The notes under the pieces were generated by a model. The model had not been told where the DNA came from and ran no database searches. It saw only the letters and a list, made by a program, of their open reading frames with translations. Shown here in pieces: positions 15,201-24,473 of a stretch of DNA of 64,000 nt. The position numbers were made by a program, and so were the translations under genes. The stretch covers positions 1,240,001 through 1,304,000 of the forward strand of contig NZ_JNIM01000001.1 in NCBI RefSeq assembly GCF_000702505.1, given 5' to 3'. Each line of letters starts with the position of its first letter. Within the stretch, counting starts at the first letter, position 1. This DNA is from Thermogemmatispora carboxidivorans. Lineage in GTDB: Bacteria; Chloroflexota; Ktedonobacteria; Ktedonobacterales; Ktedonobacteraceae.

Positions 15201-16445
15201 ATGGGAGTTTTGCTTGGTCAACTCCCGCTAGCAGAGCTGGGACGCTTGAAGGCCGAGCTGGCGGAGACCTTGATCGCTAACTTCTGCTACCCGCGATTTT
15301 ACGATTATCGAACCGAGTCTTTGCGCATGCGCCCGGTCGATAGCGCGAAGCGTAAGGAGGTCTGGCTCTATTTGAGCGCGGTCGATTTCACTGCCTGGAA
15401 CCGCGTGGACGTGATGTCGCCCGAGCTGCAGACCTATATTGAGCGCCTCTTTATCCATTTCGTCCAGCGCAATCGGGCGTTTTTTGGTAATCAGGGGCGC
15501 AAGCGCATGGCCGATGTGCGCATGCTGATCACGACCTCTGCTCAGGCAGTGGCCGAAGGACTCCGCACCCACCTGGCCAGTCCTCAGAAGAAACGGTCAA
15601 CCTTTGGCAGCCCGCGGTCAGTCCCTTCTTGGGCCACAACCCGCGCTACTCCTCTTCCTGAATTGAGTTGGGAGCAGATTAGTCAATCGACCCTCTTGTT
15701 GCAGCAGCAGCTGCAGGAGCTGCGCGGTGAGGCAGGCAGCTATGAGAGCCGCCAGATAGGCACCAGCTTGCCCTCGACGCCCGGCCCGGCAAGACCTGCC
15801 ATGTCTCTGCCGACAGCTTCGGCTGCCGCGGGAGCTGTCGCTCCTGGCCGCACGCCGGCGTCTGCGGAGGAACGCCCATCCGCCGCGGCCTCCGCCGCGC
15901 CTGTCTCCGCACCACCGACGCGGCGTGTCCCTCCTATTCCCACGCGCGCGCTGCCCGGCTCTCCGCCCGCTCCTGCGGGAACTGGCCCCCAGGCGGCGCC
16001 CGTGCGTCGCCCTTCCGGAAAACTCTCTCAGCCCGCGTCGACTCCTCAGCCGGCAGAGGCTTCATCAACCGCTCCGGTACCGGTCCAACCTCGCTCACCC
16101 GTAGGCTCCCAGACAGGCGGACGCGCTCCCACTCCCTCGCCGGCAGAGGGAACGCCCCTGCCAGCCAATGAGGATGTGACCATCTTTGAGGAGATGCGTC
16201 AGCAACTGGTGCTCTGGTTACGCCTGGAGGCGGTGCGTTTGGGCCTGGATATTTCTGGACAAAGTCCTTCTCAGTTGATCGAACTGCTGCGGCGCCAGGA
16301 TGGCTTTGAGCAGACGCGCCTGCAGGTTATTTCTAGTTTACTGAATTTGATCGCTCAGGTCCTCAAAAATGGCAAGGCCAGCCCGATGGATTATAAGCAG
16401 GGATTGATGTTCTTTCTCATGCATACTCGCCAACTGCGCCCTTAA
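15201..16445 (+). CDS. Unknown protein with Pro/Ala-rich linker
   Basis: I do not recognise this 414-residue protein. Residues about 1-130 look folded (aromatic and charged, with FCYPRFYDYRTESLRMRPVD and an all-helical segment after it). Residues about 165-310 are a Pro/Ala/Ser/Thr-rich, probably disordered linker. The last 95 residues are a helical domain (EEMRQQLVLWLRLEAVRLGLDI). No signal peptide or membrane segment. It begins 42 bp after the DUF2079 gene and ends at a strong hairpin, so it is probably the last gene of that operon. The ATG at 15201 is preferred; a GTG eight codons upstream is possible. Confidence 0.75.
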   Translation: MGVLLGQLPLAELGRLKAELAETLIANFCYPRFYDYRTESLRMRPVDSAKRKEVWLYLSAVDFTAWNRVDVMSPELQTYIERLFIHFVQRNRAFFGNQGRKRMADVRMLITTSAQAVAEGLRTHLASPQKKRSTFGSPRSVPSWATTRATPLPELSWEQISQSTLLLQQQLQELRGEAGSYESRQIGTSLPSTPGPARPAMSLPTASAAAGAVAPGRTPASAEERPSAAASAAPVSAPPTRRVPPIPTRALPGSPPAPAGTGPQAAPVRRPSGKLSQPASTPQPAEASSTAPVPVQPRSPVGSQTGGRAPTPSPAEGTPLPANEDVTIFEEMRQQLVLWLRLEAVRLGLDISGQSPSQLIELLRRQDGFEQTRLQVISSLLNLIAQVLKNGKASPMDYKQGLMFFLMHTRQLRP

Positions 16446-16454
16446 TACCTCTGC

Positions 16455-16491
16455 ATTGCCTCTGGAGGCCTTTCCCCTCTCCAGAGGCAAT
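16455..16491 (+). terminator. Terminator of the GT2-DUF2079 operon
   Basis: A perfect 13-bp stem (ATTGCCTCTGGAG at 16455-16467 with CTCCAGAGGCAAT at 16479-16491) and an 11-nt loop, 10 nt after the stop codon and followed by ACTTCCTTCTGCTT. The U-tract is weak but position and stem strength fit. Confidence 0.75.
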
Positions 16492-16657
16492 ACTTCCTTC
16501 TGCTTGAGACTCGATTGCTGCTAGAGTATTATCTTTTTCCTTGTTTTGGGGAAAAGTGCGCCTCCTTCTGAAAACAGGGCCTCCATAAAAATTTCGTTAA
16601 AAATCTTCCCTACAGGAATATTTATGTTTTTTACACCTTCCCGCTCCCGTGAGGCTA

Positions 16658-16666
16658 TGGTATAAC
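16658..16666 (+). promoter_or_regulatory. Extended -10 promoter before the DUF4388 gene
   Basis: TGG-TATAAC (TG at 16658, -10 at 16661-16666) with no good -35, inside an unusually AT-rich stretch (about 16500-16700) for this genome. It lies about 150 bp before the DUF4388 gene. The rest of 16492-16816 shows no gene. Confidence 0.45.
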
Positions 16667-16816
16667 ACGTATAGTAATACGGGGATTTTTATGACCTGGA
16701 GATACATCTTTTTGAGAGCTTACGCTCTCTGATCACTGGCAAGAGGGACGAACGCTTCCTGAAATGGAGGCGGGTGGCTCTTGTTAGGAGGGACCCTGGA
16801 GGGAGTGTTATGCCTC

Positions 16817-17434
16817 ATGGCTAAAGGTCGTGACAAGACTGCTGATAGTCTTTTACCTGTGCTAGAATTCTTCCGGGCGAGGCAGCAGACGGGGCTGCTC
16901 AGTGTGGAGCGCCTGCGCAATGGGCAGCTTGAGGAAGGGGAGATCTATTTGCGCGCCGGTCGTCCCGTCTATGCCGCCGCCGGTCAACTCGCTGGTCAGG
17001 ATGCGCTCAATCTGCTCTTGACCTGGAGCCCTATTCGCTTCGCCTTTTTTGCGGATGCTCCTTATCCTATGCGCTCCGATAGCTCCTCTCTGCCAGCAGC
17101 TCGCCTGACGCCTTTACTGCCCGGGGTGGTGCGCGGCGAGAGTGATCCGCAGCTCCCTCTGGCGCCAGAGAAGGTCAACGACGATGCCGCTGGCTATATT
17201 GGTATATCTACATATGGGAGCAGCTATAAGCCTGGTCTTGAATGGCTGGTGCCGCGGCGTCTGAGCAATGATCTGAGTGTCTTGTCGTTGCTCAGTCGGC
17301 GGCAGCGCTCGGTGTATCTGCTTGTCGATGGGAGGCGCACAGTGGCTGATCTTGCCCGTTGCACCAAGAAGAGTGTGCAGGAAATTGAGCGCATCCTGAT
17401 CGAGCTTCAAGAGCAAGGGCTGGTCGCCATCTGA
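16817..17434 (+). CDS. DUF4388 (PATAN) domain protein
   Basis: A 205-residue protein. The first 90 residues match the DUF4388/PATAN pattern (LLPVLEFFRARQQTGLLSV, EGEIYLRAGRPVYAAAG, DALNLLLTW), a domain found in gliding, pilus and GTPase-linked regulators. The last 60 residues form a winged-helix-like segment (RRTVADLARCTKKSVQEIERIL) as seen at the end of many DUF4388 proteins. A second DUF4388 gene sits in the chemosensory block at 48.7 kb. The start is uncertain: ATG 16817 gives the compact form, while a TTG at 16781 and GTG at 16805 are also in frame near GGAGG-rich sequence. Confidence 0.8.
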   Translation: MAKGRDKTADSLLPVLEFFRARQQTGLLSVERLRNGQLEEGEIYLRAGRPVYAAAGQLAGQDALNLLLTWSPIRFAFFADAPYPMRSDSSSLPAARLTPLLPGVVRGESDPQLPLAPEKVNDDAAGYIGISTYGSSYKPGLEWLVPRRLSNDLSVLSLLSRRQRSVYLLVDGRRTVADLARCTKKSVQEIERILIELQEQGLVAI

Positions 17435-17520
17435 GTGAGCGCAGAGCGAGCAAGCCAACTCGCCTGAGACGGAGCCGCCTGCCCCGCCAGTTCCCTGCCT
17501 GGCGAGGCGGTCAGATCCGT

Positions 17521-20500
17521 TCAGGCTGCTGTAGTTATCATTGGCAGCAGCTCGCTCAGCTGCTGCAGCCAATTGGTCCCCAGCAAGCGGCGTGGAATGC
17601 GGATCACACCCTGCTGGACGCGGGCCTCGTTACGGAAGCGATGGTAGAGGGCCACGCGGTTTGGAATCACCGAACGTCTGACGGTAACCACCAGCTCATT
17701 ATTTTTGAGCGAGATGGCCTCAATGCCCTGATGGGCTGCCTCGATCTTGAGTCGGATGAGCGTGAGCAAATTCTGCACTGGGGGCGGTGGCGCTCCGAAG
17801 CGGTCGGTCAGCTCAGCGGCGATGGTCTCCACCTGCTCGTGGGTGGTGAGATTGGCCAGGCGCTGGTAGAAGTTGACCTTCAGGGTGCGATCCCCGATAT
17901 ACTCATCCGGCAAATAGGCGTCCAATGGCAGGTCAATGGTGACCCCGGGCATACCTGTCTCTTCTTTCTTGCCCTGCAGCTCCTGCACTGCCTCGGCCAG
18001 CAGCTTGCAATAGAGATCGAAGCCCACCGAGTTCATGAAGCCCGACTGTTCCGCCCCGAGCAGATTGCCTGCGCCGCGCAGCTCCAGGTCTTTCATGGCG
18101 ATGCGGAAGCCGGCGCCCAGTTCTGTGGCCTCGAAGATGGCGCGTAGCCGCTTCTCCTGCAGCGGGGTCAGGCGGGCCTCCTTATTGTAGAGGAAGTAGG
18201 CATAGGCCTGCTGAGCAGAGCGACCTACGCGACCCCGCAGCTGGTAGAGCTGTGCCAGCCCGAAGTGGGCGGCGTTGTTGACAATGATGGTGTTGGCATT
18301 GGGAATATCCAGCCCATTTTCGATGATGGTGGTAGAGACCAGCACGTCGTACTCGCCGTTGGCGAAGCCCAGCATGATCCGCTCCAGCTGCTCCTCGTTC
18401 ATCTGTCCGTGAGCCACAGCAATCCGTGCTTCTGGTACCAGCTGTTGTAGCTTCTGGGCCAGCATCTGGATGCCCGCGACGCGGTTATGGACGAAGAAAA
18501 CCTGTCCTCCGCGGTCAAGTTCGCGCAAGATGACCTCACGGATCAGTCCTTCGTCATATTCGCGGATGGTCGTTCGGATCGGCAGGCGCTCCTGGGGCGG
18601 CGTCTCGATGACGCTCATGTCGCGCAGGTTGACCAGGGCCATATGCAGCGTGCGGGGGATCGGCGTGGCTGTCATTGTCAACACGTCAACCTCGGCGCGC
18701 AGCTGTTTGAGTCGCTCCTTGTGCATGACCCCGAAGCGCTGCTCCTCGTCGATGATGAGCAGTCCGAGCTGGAAGAAGACGACATCCTTCTGCAGCAAGC
18801 GATGAGTGCCGATGATGATGTCGACCTTCCCCAGGGCGAGGTCTTCCAGAATCTGCTTCTGCTCCTTCTCGGAGCGGAAGCGACTGAGCAACTCAACCCG
18901 GACGGGATAGGGTTTGAGGCGCTCCTTGAAGGTGTTGTAGTGCTGGAGAGCCAGGACCGTGGTGGGCACAAGGACCGCCACCTGGCGCTGATCCAGCACG
19001 GCCTTGAAGGCGGCGCGTAGAGCAACCTCGGTCTTGCCGTAGCCCACATCACCGCATACCAGGCGATCCATCGGCCTGGGGCGCTCCATATCGGCCTTCA
19101 CCTCTTCAATGGCCCGCGCCTGGTCAGGGGTCTCCTCGTAGGGGAAGGCGTCCTCCAGCTCTTTCAGCCACGGCTGCTCGGAGTCGGGCGGATAGGCATG
19201 GCCCTCGCTCGTCTCGCGCAAGCTATAGAGCCGCAGCAGCTCGCGCGCGACGTCCTGGACGCTCTCTTTGACCCGCGCTTTGGCCCGCGTCCATTCGGTG
19301 CTGCCCAGCTTGCTGAGGGCCGGCACGGCCTCCCCCATGCCGATGTAGCGTGTCACGCGATCAAGCTGGTCCGTTGGGATGTAGAGCTTGTCGTTGCCGG
19401 CGTAGCGGATGAGCAGATACTCGCGCTCGACGCCAGTCAGGTTCATTCTGACCAGACCCTCGAAACGCCCAATGCCGTGCTCCTGGTGGACGACGTAGTC
19501 GCCGGGATTGAGCTCGCTCAGGAAAGAGGCCGGCGTGACTGGCCGGCGCCGCTGGACTGGGCGGTGCTTGGACCAGCCAAAGACCTCCGCGTCAGAGTAG
19601 ATGCTGAAGCCCAGGATACGCGATTGCCAACCCTCTGCCAGGTGCCCCTGGATGAGGGTGAGACTGCCCTCAATGGGCAGTTCTTTGATGCTGCTGCCGG
19701 GACTGACGTGAAGCGGTACCTCTTCTTCTGTGCTGGACTCGTCAGCGAAGACCTCGGCAAGGCGGCGCGCCTGGGCTGTCACAATGACGACTCGTTCGCG
19801 CCTGGCCAGCGCTTTGCGGCAGTCATGGACGAAGGCCCGGATGCGTCCACCGTAGGAGTTTGCACTGCTGCAGGGTGGTAGCAGCGGCTCTTGAGTGGGA
19901 GCAGAGGCGCCATCGGGATCGTGCTCTCCAGTGGAGGCCAGGATGCCGGCGAAATGCAGCTGTCGCCGCTGCTGCAGGCGTGGACTGAGCTCCTCCCAGG
20001 AGAAGTGCGCCGGTCGCAGGTGGGCCGGGTTCTCGCGCTCCGCTTCCAGACGAGCCTTGATCTCCTGTGCCTGGGCATCCAGGTCGCGAATGCGGTTCTG
20101 GATATGCTCAGGCTCGTTCAGGATCACAAGGGCATCCTTGGGAAGGTAATCGAGCAGCGTCACCGGCTCGTGTAAGTAGGGCAGATAGAGAGCGATGTCC
20201 TCGAAAGAACGGCCCTGGCGCAGCAGTTCGAGATCGCGACTCCAGCGCTCCTCGGCATCGCGGTGGAGGATGCGCAGGTCGAGTTTCTCTAGCTCACGCG
20301 CTGCCTGGACCCCTCGGGTTGGTAGAGCCTCGCGTGCTGGCCCAATCAAACAGCTCGTGAGAGGATTAAGCGAGCGCTGGGTCTCCGGGTCGAATGTTCG
20401 CAGCGACTCAACTTGATCGCCAAAGAACTCCACACGCACCGGGCGGCTCAGCGTGGGGGGAAAAAGGTCGACGATCCCCCCGCGATGGCTGAATTGACCT

Positions 20501-21024
20501 GGCTCCTCAACCTCGGCTACTGGCTCGTAGCCTAGATTGTAGAGGTGCTCCAGCAGCAGCGAGAGGTCCAGCTCCTCCCCCTGTTGCAGCTCATAGAGCG
20601 TGCGACTTAGCTCGTGAGACGGCATCAGTGGCTGCGTCAAGGCCCTCGCCGCGCAGACAAGTAGCAGCTGTGGCTCCCGCCGCGCCAGGCGGATGAGGGC
20701 TTGCATGCGCTTCTGAATGGTCTCGGCGTCACTCAGTAGCCGCTCATATGGCAGAGCGGTGCGCCCTGGAAAGTAGAGGACCTGCTTACCCTCCGGAGCA
20801 AACGCGGCCAGGCTCTCTGCCATCTGCCGCGCCCCTTCTTCTTCGTCAGTGACGATAAGTAGCGGCTGCTCGTATGCTGCCGCCAGGGCTGCGATAATGA
20901 AAGGACGAGCCGGCTCTGTGATGGCGTCAAGAACCGGCAGCCCTTCGGCAGCACGCAGCCGTCTGAGTAGTCGTTTGAAGTCGCTTCTCTGGGTCAGTAG
21001 TGATAATAAGCCTTGGAGTGTCAA
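17521..21024 (-). CDS. mfd: Transcription-repair coupling factor Mfd
   Basis: Removes RNA polymerase stalled at DNA damage and recruits UvrA. At 1167 residues it has the expected length and domain order: a UvrB-like N-terminal part, the RNA-polymerase-interacting CarD-like domain (GDYVVHQEHGIGRFEGL), the RecG-like translocase with Walker A (CGDVGYGKTEVALRA), the DEEQ box (LLIIDEEQRFGV), TATPIPRTL and the QLRGRVGRS motif, then the C-terminal D7 domain. The start is a TTG at 21024 with GAGGCGAGA upstream. It is the last gene of a leftward run and is separated from the Pth fusion by 510 bp, so it probably has its own promoter. Confidence 0.98.
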   Translation of the reverse strand: MTLQGLLSLLTQRSDFKRLLRRLRAAEGLPVLDAITEPARPFIIAALAAAYEQPLLIVTDEEEGARQMAESLAAFAPEGKQVLYFPGRTALPYERLLSDAETIQKRMQALIRLARREPQLLLVCAARALTQPLMPSHELSRTLYELQQGEELDLSLLLEHLYNLGYEPVAEVEEPGQFSHRGGIVDLFPPTLSRPVRVEFFGDQVESLRTFDPETQRSLNPLTSCLIGPAREALPTRGVQAARELEKLDLRILHRDAEERWSRDLELLRQGRSFEDIALYLPYLHEPVTLLDYLPKDALVILNEPEHIQNRIRDLDAQAQEIKARLEAERENPAHLRPAHFSWEELSPRLQQRRQLHFAGILASTGEHDPDGASAPTQEPLLPPCSSANSYGGRIRAFVHDCRKALARRERVVIVTAQARRLAEVFADESSTEEEVPLHVSPGSSIKELPIEGSLTLIQGHLAEGWQSRILGFSIYSDAEVFGWSKHRPVQRRRPVTPASFLSELNPGDYVVHQEHGIGRFEGLVRMNLTGVEREYLLIRYAGNDKLYIPTDQLDRVTRYIGMGEAVPALSKLGSTEWTRAKARVKESVQDVARELLRLYSLRETSEGHAYPPDSEQPWLKELEDAFPYEETPDQARAIEEVKADMERPRPMDRLVCGDVGYGKTEVALRAAFKAVLDQRQVAVLVPTTVLALQHYNTFKERLKPYPVRVELLSRFRSEKEQKQILEDLALGKVDIIIGTHRLLQKDVVFFQLGLLIIDEEQRFGVMHKERLKQLRAEVDVLTMTATPIPRTLHMALVNLRDMSVIETPPQERLPIRTTIREYDEGLIREVILRELDRGGQVFFVHNRVAGIQMLAQKLQQLVPEARIAVAHGQMNEEQLERIMLGFANGEYDVLVSTTIIENGLDIPNANTIIVNNAAHFGLAQLYQLRGRVGRSAQQAYAYFLYNKEARLTPLQEKRLRAIFEATELGAGFRIAMKDLELRGAGNLLGAEQSGFMNSVGFDLYCKLLAEAVQELQGKKEETGMPGVTIDLPLDAYLPDEYIGDRTLKVNFYQRLANLTTHEQVETIAAELTDRFGAPPPPVQNLLTLIRLKIEAAHQGIEAISLKNNELVVTVRRSVIPNRVALYHRFRNEARVQQGVIRIPRRLLGTNWLQQLSELLPMITTAA

Positions 21025-21534
21025 TCTCGCCTCACTACACCGGATAAGGTTTTCTTGGTGTGACTGGTTTTCTGCTGCTATGCTGTTAATGCTATGGTTG
21101 TGCTCTGTCAGGTGTATTCGCTTGTTTGCTTGATTGATTGCTGTGTACCTGGCTCAGCAGGTGCGGCTTACAGAGGTGGCCCGCTCCCCCGGCGCTGGCT
21201 GGTGAGACAGGGGGAACAGGCCCGTGTGGCGATCCTCAGTCTAGCACAGCGCTCTCGTTCTGTCGAGAGTGCCGGGTCTTCCCGCCAGGGGCGGCTGATC
21301 TGGCAGAGAAAGATGGTGACTCCACTGATCCCCTGGCCCCGGCCTGACCACTGCCAGCCAGGCCGGGCCTCTTCTCCCACAACCACTGTGAACCCAGCTC
21401 TGGCTCTGCCATGAGGACTGATCTCAGGCATGCCTTTCTTATAGTTTATCACAAGCGGCCCGGACTTGCCAGAGAAGGGAGTGCGTATCCGGCTGGCTCT
21501 CGTTCGGCTGATTAAGAAGGAGCAGAAGCGCTGC
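21025..21534. other. 510-bp non-coding gap upstream of mfd
   Basis: No convincing gene on either strand; the frames that cross it continue into the neighbouring gene out of phase. It should hold the mfd promoter (minus strand), but I found no clear -35/-10 pair. Confidence 0.5.
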
Positions 21535-23025
21535 TCACTGGGTCCGGGGCGCCTCTGCTTGGCGGCTGCGTACGCGAGCATAGGCCCGCCCGACAGCGGA
21601 GCGCAGCCGCTGGGCCGAAGTTTGCAGCGCCTCATCGCTATCGCGGCCAAAGCCCCCGGAGCGAGGAGTCCCTCCGATTTCCAGGATAGCAGGGCCCGCA
21701 AAGCCACGTACGAGCAGCTCTTCGCAGTAGCCCTCAAGATCCAGAGTTCCCAGCCCCAGAGGCAGGTGATAATTCAATTGTGGCAGTGGCGTATCTGAAA
21801 CGTGGATCAAGATCATCCGTGGAGTCAGTGCCAGGTAGGCGGGCAAGGCTTCAGGAAGGGTATGATTGACGTCCCAGACAAAGCCCAGCTCGGGTACTTG
21901 TTCCAGCAACCAGGCGCAACGGTCAGGTTGAGCAAAGAGGCCAGCCCCAGGCTCGTTCTGCTCGATCCCCAGCAAGAAAGCTGGAGCCTGGGAGGTAGCA
22001 AGGGACTGAGCCTCCCGCAGGGCGGGGACAAGACGCTCTTCCAGAGTCCGCAGGGCCTCCGGGCTGCGGAGGGAGGTCGTGAGATGGAAATGCACACGGC
22101 TACACGGTAAACGCCGGATCGCTGTCAGGTTGGCGTCTAGCGCTGTGGCCAGGGTTGCCCCGCTTGCCGTGGTTCCCGCTGCAGTCAGAGGAAGAGCGAT
22201 CTCCAAAGTGCAAGACAGGCCAGCCTCCTGCAGGGCCGCGGCGACAGCCTCAAAGGAATCTCCCAGCGTCTGCTCATTGAGTCCTGTCTCTGAGCCACGG
22301 AGCTGCAGCCACTGGAAGCCACAGGTGCGAGCAAAGGCGATCTCCTCGCGTAGTGGACGCCAGTGGGAGCGAAAAAGGCGGGCTACCATGCCGATCTGGA
22401 TTGGGGGGCGGCGGGCTTGTTGGCGCTGGCGTTGTGCTTCGGCGCGGTGCCGAGCCTCTGGATCGCTGTTCACCACGCTCATGGCAGCCTCCAGGCCGCG
22501 TGTGAGCACCAGCTCGATGGCTGCCACCGCCTCGTCTTCGGCCCGCTCAAGCTGGCTGCGCTCAGCAGCGGGAGGGACCCCCAGCACATAATCGATCACG
22601 CTCATGCGTGAGTTGCTCGGGCGTCCAACGCCAACGCGCAGGCGCGGGAACTGGTCGCTGTGCAGATGATGAACGATGCTCACCAGGCCGTTGTGGCCGC
22701 CGGTGCTCCCGCGGGCACGCAGGCGCAAGCGTCCGACGGGAAGATCGAGATCATCGCAGACAACCAGGATATCCTGGGGAGTAAGCCGGTACCAGCGAGC
22801 GAGAGCGCCCACGGCCTCGCCGCTGAGATTCATATAGGTCAGGGGCTTCACCAGGACGATCTTTTCACCCCCGAGCATACCACTGGCCAATAAAGCCCGG
22901 CTGCGCTCTTCGCCCCAGCGCCAGCCCAGCTTCTGAGCCAGTTTCTCAACGACGCGGAAGCCGACATTGTGGCGCGTCGGAGCATAGTGAGGGCCAGGGT
23001 TGCCCAATCCTACAATCAACTTCAT
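21535..23025 (-). CDS. pth: Peptidyl-tRNA hydrolase fused to a sugar-phosphate-isomerase-like TIM barrel
   Basis: A 496-residue fusion. Residues 1-190 are a complete Pth, which cleaves peptidyl-tRNA: VGLGNPG with Asn9, TRHNVGF with His19, KPLTYMNLSG with Asn66, and CDDLDLP with Asp91/92 match the catalytic residues, and the GSTGGHNGL loop is present. After a short Arg/Gln-rich linker (about 194-207), residues about 208-475 resemble xylose-isomerase-like/AP endonuclease 2 TIM barrels (GFQWLQLRGSETG, LGIEQNEPG, FVWDVNHTLPE, LIHVSDTP, AILEIGG), with candidate metal-binding Glu, Asp and His. There is no stop or frameshift between halves in the given sequence. The second activity is unknown. It lies 66 bp after a metallophosphatase gene on the same strand. 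Confidence 0.9.
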   Translation of the reverse strand: MKLIVGLGNPGPHYAPTRHNVGFRVVEKLAQKLGWRWGEERSRALLASGMLGGEKIVLVKPLTYMNLSGEAVGALARWYRLTPQDILVVCDDLDLPVGRLRLRARGSTGGHNGLVSIVHHLHSDQFPRLRVGVGRPSNSRMSVIDYVLGVPPAAERSQLERAEDEAVAAIELVLTRGLEAAMSVVNSDPEARHRAEAQRQRQQARRPPIQIGMVARLFRSHWRPLREEIAFARTCGFQWLQLRGSETGLNEQTLGDSFEAVAAALQEAGLSCTLEIALPLTAAGTTASGATLATALDANLTAIRRLPCSRVHFHLTTSLRSPEALRTLEERLVPALREAQSLATSQAPAFLLGIEQNEPGAGLFAQPDRCAWLLEQVPELGFVWDVNHTLPEALPAYLALTPRMILIHVSDTPLPQLNYHLPLGLGTLDLEGYCEELLVRGFAGPAILEIGGTPRSGGFGRDSDEALQTSAQRLRSAVGRAYARVRSRQAEAPRTQ

Positions 23026-23091
23026 TTATCGCTAGTCAGACACCTGTCATCTATTTTGGGAGGAGAAGGCGAAAAGAGAGCTATGGCCAAG

Positions 23092-24270
23092 CTAGCGACC
23101 GTAGGCCAGACGCACGGCCAGGTACTGGGGCAAGCCGGCCTTAATGATTTTCTCCTGCGTCTTCTTAATATCGTAGGGCACGCGGTAGAACTCGAAGCCA
23201 GCTTCTGTATCGTAGATCATAAAGGCGGCACGTGGATCACCATCGCGTGGCTGACCCACTCCGCCGGGATTGATGATCGCCCGATAGCCCGCGGGCGGGT
23301 CCCAATGCCCTTCTGGTGGGGTCAGCATCTCATTAGTGACCTTGATCATGCTCTGACTGAGGCCGAGCAAGGCCAGCAACTCCTCAATCTCGCTATTGAG
23401 GCGGTCCTCAGCGCTCACAATCTCCTCCTCGGAAGTTCGCGACTCGATTGCCTCAAGCGCCGCCACAATATCGGCATACTCGCCCTCCTGCGCGTCGGAC
23501 TCGGTACTGGGCGTCTCTTCGTCTGTGGGAGCACAATCCGAGTCAGTTGCCTCGGTGGTTGTCGCTGGGGCCGCTGTCTTTGTGGCCGCTCCCTGGGCTT
23601 CCTCGGCAGTCCCTTCCTCTGTCAGCGCTCGCCTCTCGTCTTCGCCCGGGCCGCTGGAAGGGGACGACTCTGAGCCTGAATGACAGGCACTGCTCTCATC
23701 AGCCTCGGCGGCGGTCGCAGCAGAAGCCGTTTCCTGCCTGCGCTCCTCGGAAGCCTCGGCATTGCCGGTCTGGTTAGCAGTCAGCGGCTGCTGGAAGATC
23801 ACTGGAATATGCGTATGGCCCACAAAGCAGAAGCGGCTGCTAAAATGCTCGAAGCTACGCTCAGCAAGCACCTCGGAGGTCAGGTACTCCCAGAGAGGGC
23901 CGTAAGGGCTCCCATGCACGAGCGTCACATCGCCGATATCGAGGCGCTCCGGCAGGTTCGCCAAAAACTCGCGGTGCTCTTCCGTCAACTGCTGAGCGGT
24001 CCACTCGGCGGAGATGCGCGCGGCGGCGCTAAAGTCGTCAAGATCGATCTTGTTCACCGCCGCCCAGTCGTGGTTGCCCGCGATGATCACATCAGTACGC
24101 TCGCGCAGCAAAGAGATACAGGCGTTGGGGTCGGGGCCATAGCCAACCAGATCCCCCAAGAACCAGATCTGATCGATGGGTTTCTCTTTAGAGATTTCAT
24201 CGATCTTGGCCAGCACTGCTTCCAGTGCTTCCAGGTTCGCGTGTATATCGCTGAAAACGGCGTAACGCAT
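23092..24270 (-). CDS. Calcineurin-like metallophosphatase with acidic insert
   Basis: A 392-residue metallophosphatase. All five metal-site motifs are present: SDIHAN (8-13), GDLVGYGP (39-46), GNHDW (65-69), HGSP (119-122) and GHTHIP (151-156), and the C-terminal INPGGVGQPRDGDPRAA typical of the YfcE/serine-threonine-phosphatase-like group. Members hydrolyse phosphoesters; the substrate is unknown. Between GHTHIP and the C-terminal motif sits an extra segment of about 160 residues (165-325), rich in Ala, Ser, Thr and Glu and probably disordered, absent from usual 240-residue family members. The ATG at 24270 has AAAGGA upstream; a TTG six codons earlier overlaps that site. Confidence 0.88.
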   Translation of the reverse strand: MRYAVFSDIHANLEALEAVLAKIDEISKEKPIDQIWFLGDLVGYGPDPNACISLLRERTDVIIAGNHDWAAVNKIDLDDFSAAARISAEWTAQQLTEEHREFLANLPERLDIGDVTLVHGSPYGPLWEYLTSEVLAERSFEHFSSRFCFVGHTHIPVIFQQPLTANQTGNAEASEERRQETASAATAAEADESSACHSGSESSPSSGPGEDERRALTEEGTAEEAQGAATKTAAPATTTEATDSDCAPTDEETPSTESDAQEGEYADIVAALEAIESRTSEEEIVSAEDRLNSEIEELLALLGLSQSMIKVTNEMLTPPEGHWDPPAGYRAIINPGGVGQPRDGDPRAAFMIYDTEAGFEFYRVPYDIKKTQEKIIKAGLPQYLAVRLAYGR

Positions 24271-24473
24271 TGCTGTCCTTTGTGCCAAAGGTTAGTGCGA
24301 GCATGGTCAGGTCGTAAAGCTTATTCTATCATGTTTGCGTCCACCTGACCAGTACGTCCTGCCAGCAAGATGAGCCAGAATCTCGCCGCGCACAGCGGAT
24401 CTGGCAAAGCGGCAAGGCGGGAGCATGATCTGCCTGCCCCGAGCGACTCCGCCTCGTCTCCTGGGTTCTGGCG

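Noticed and set aside
21168..21737. Minus-strand frame between mfd and the Pth fusion
   Set aside because: Overlaps the end of the Pth fusion in another frame; no ribosome-binding site and no plausible protein.
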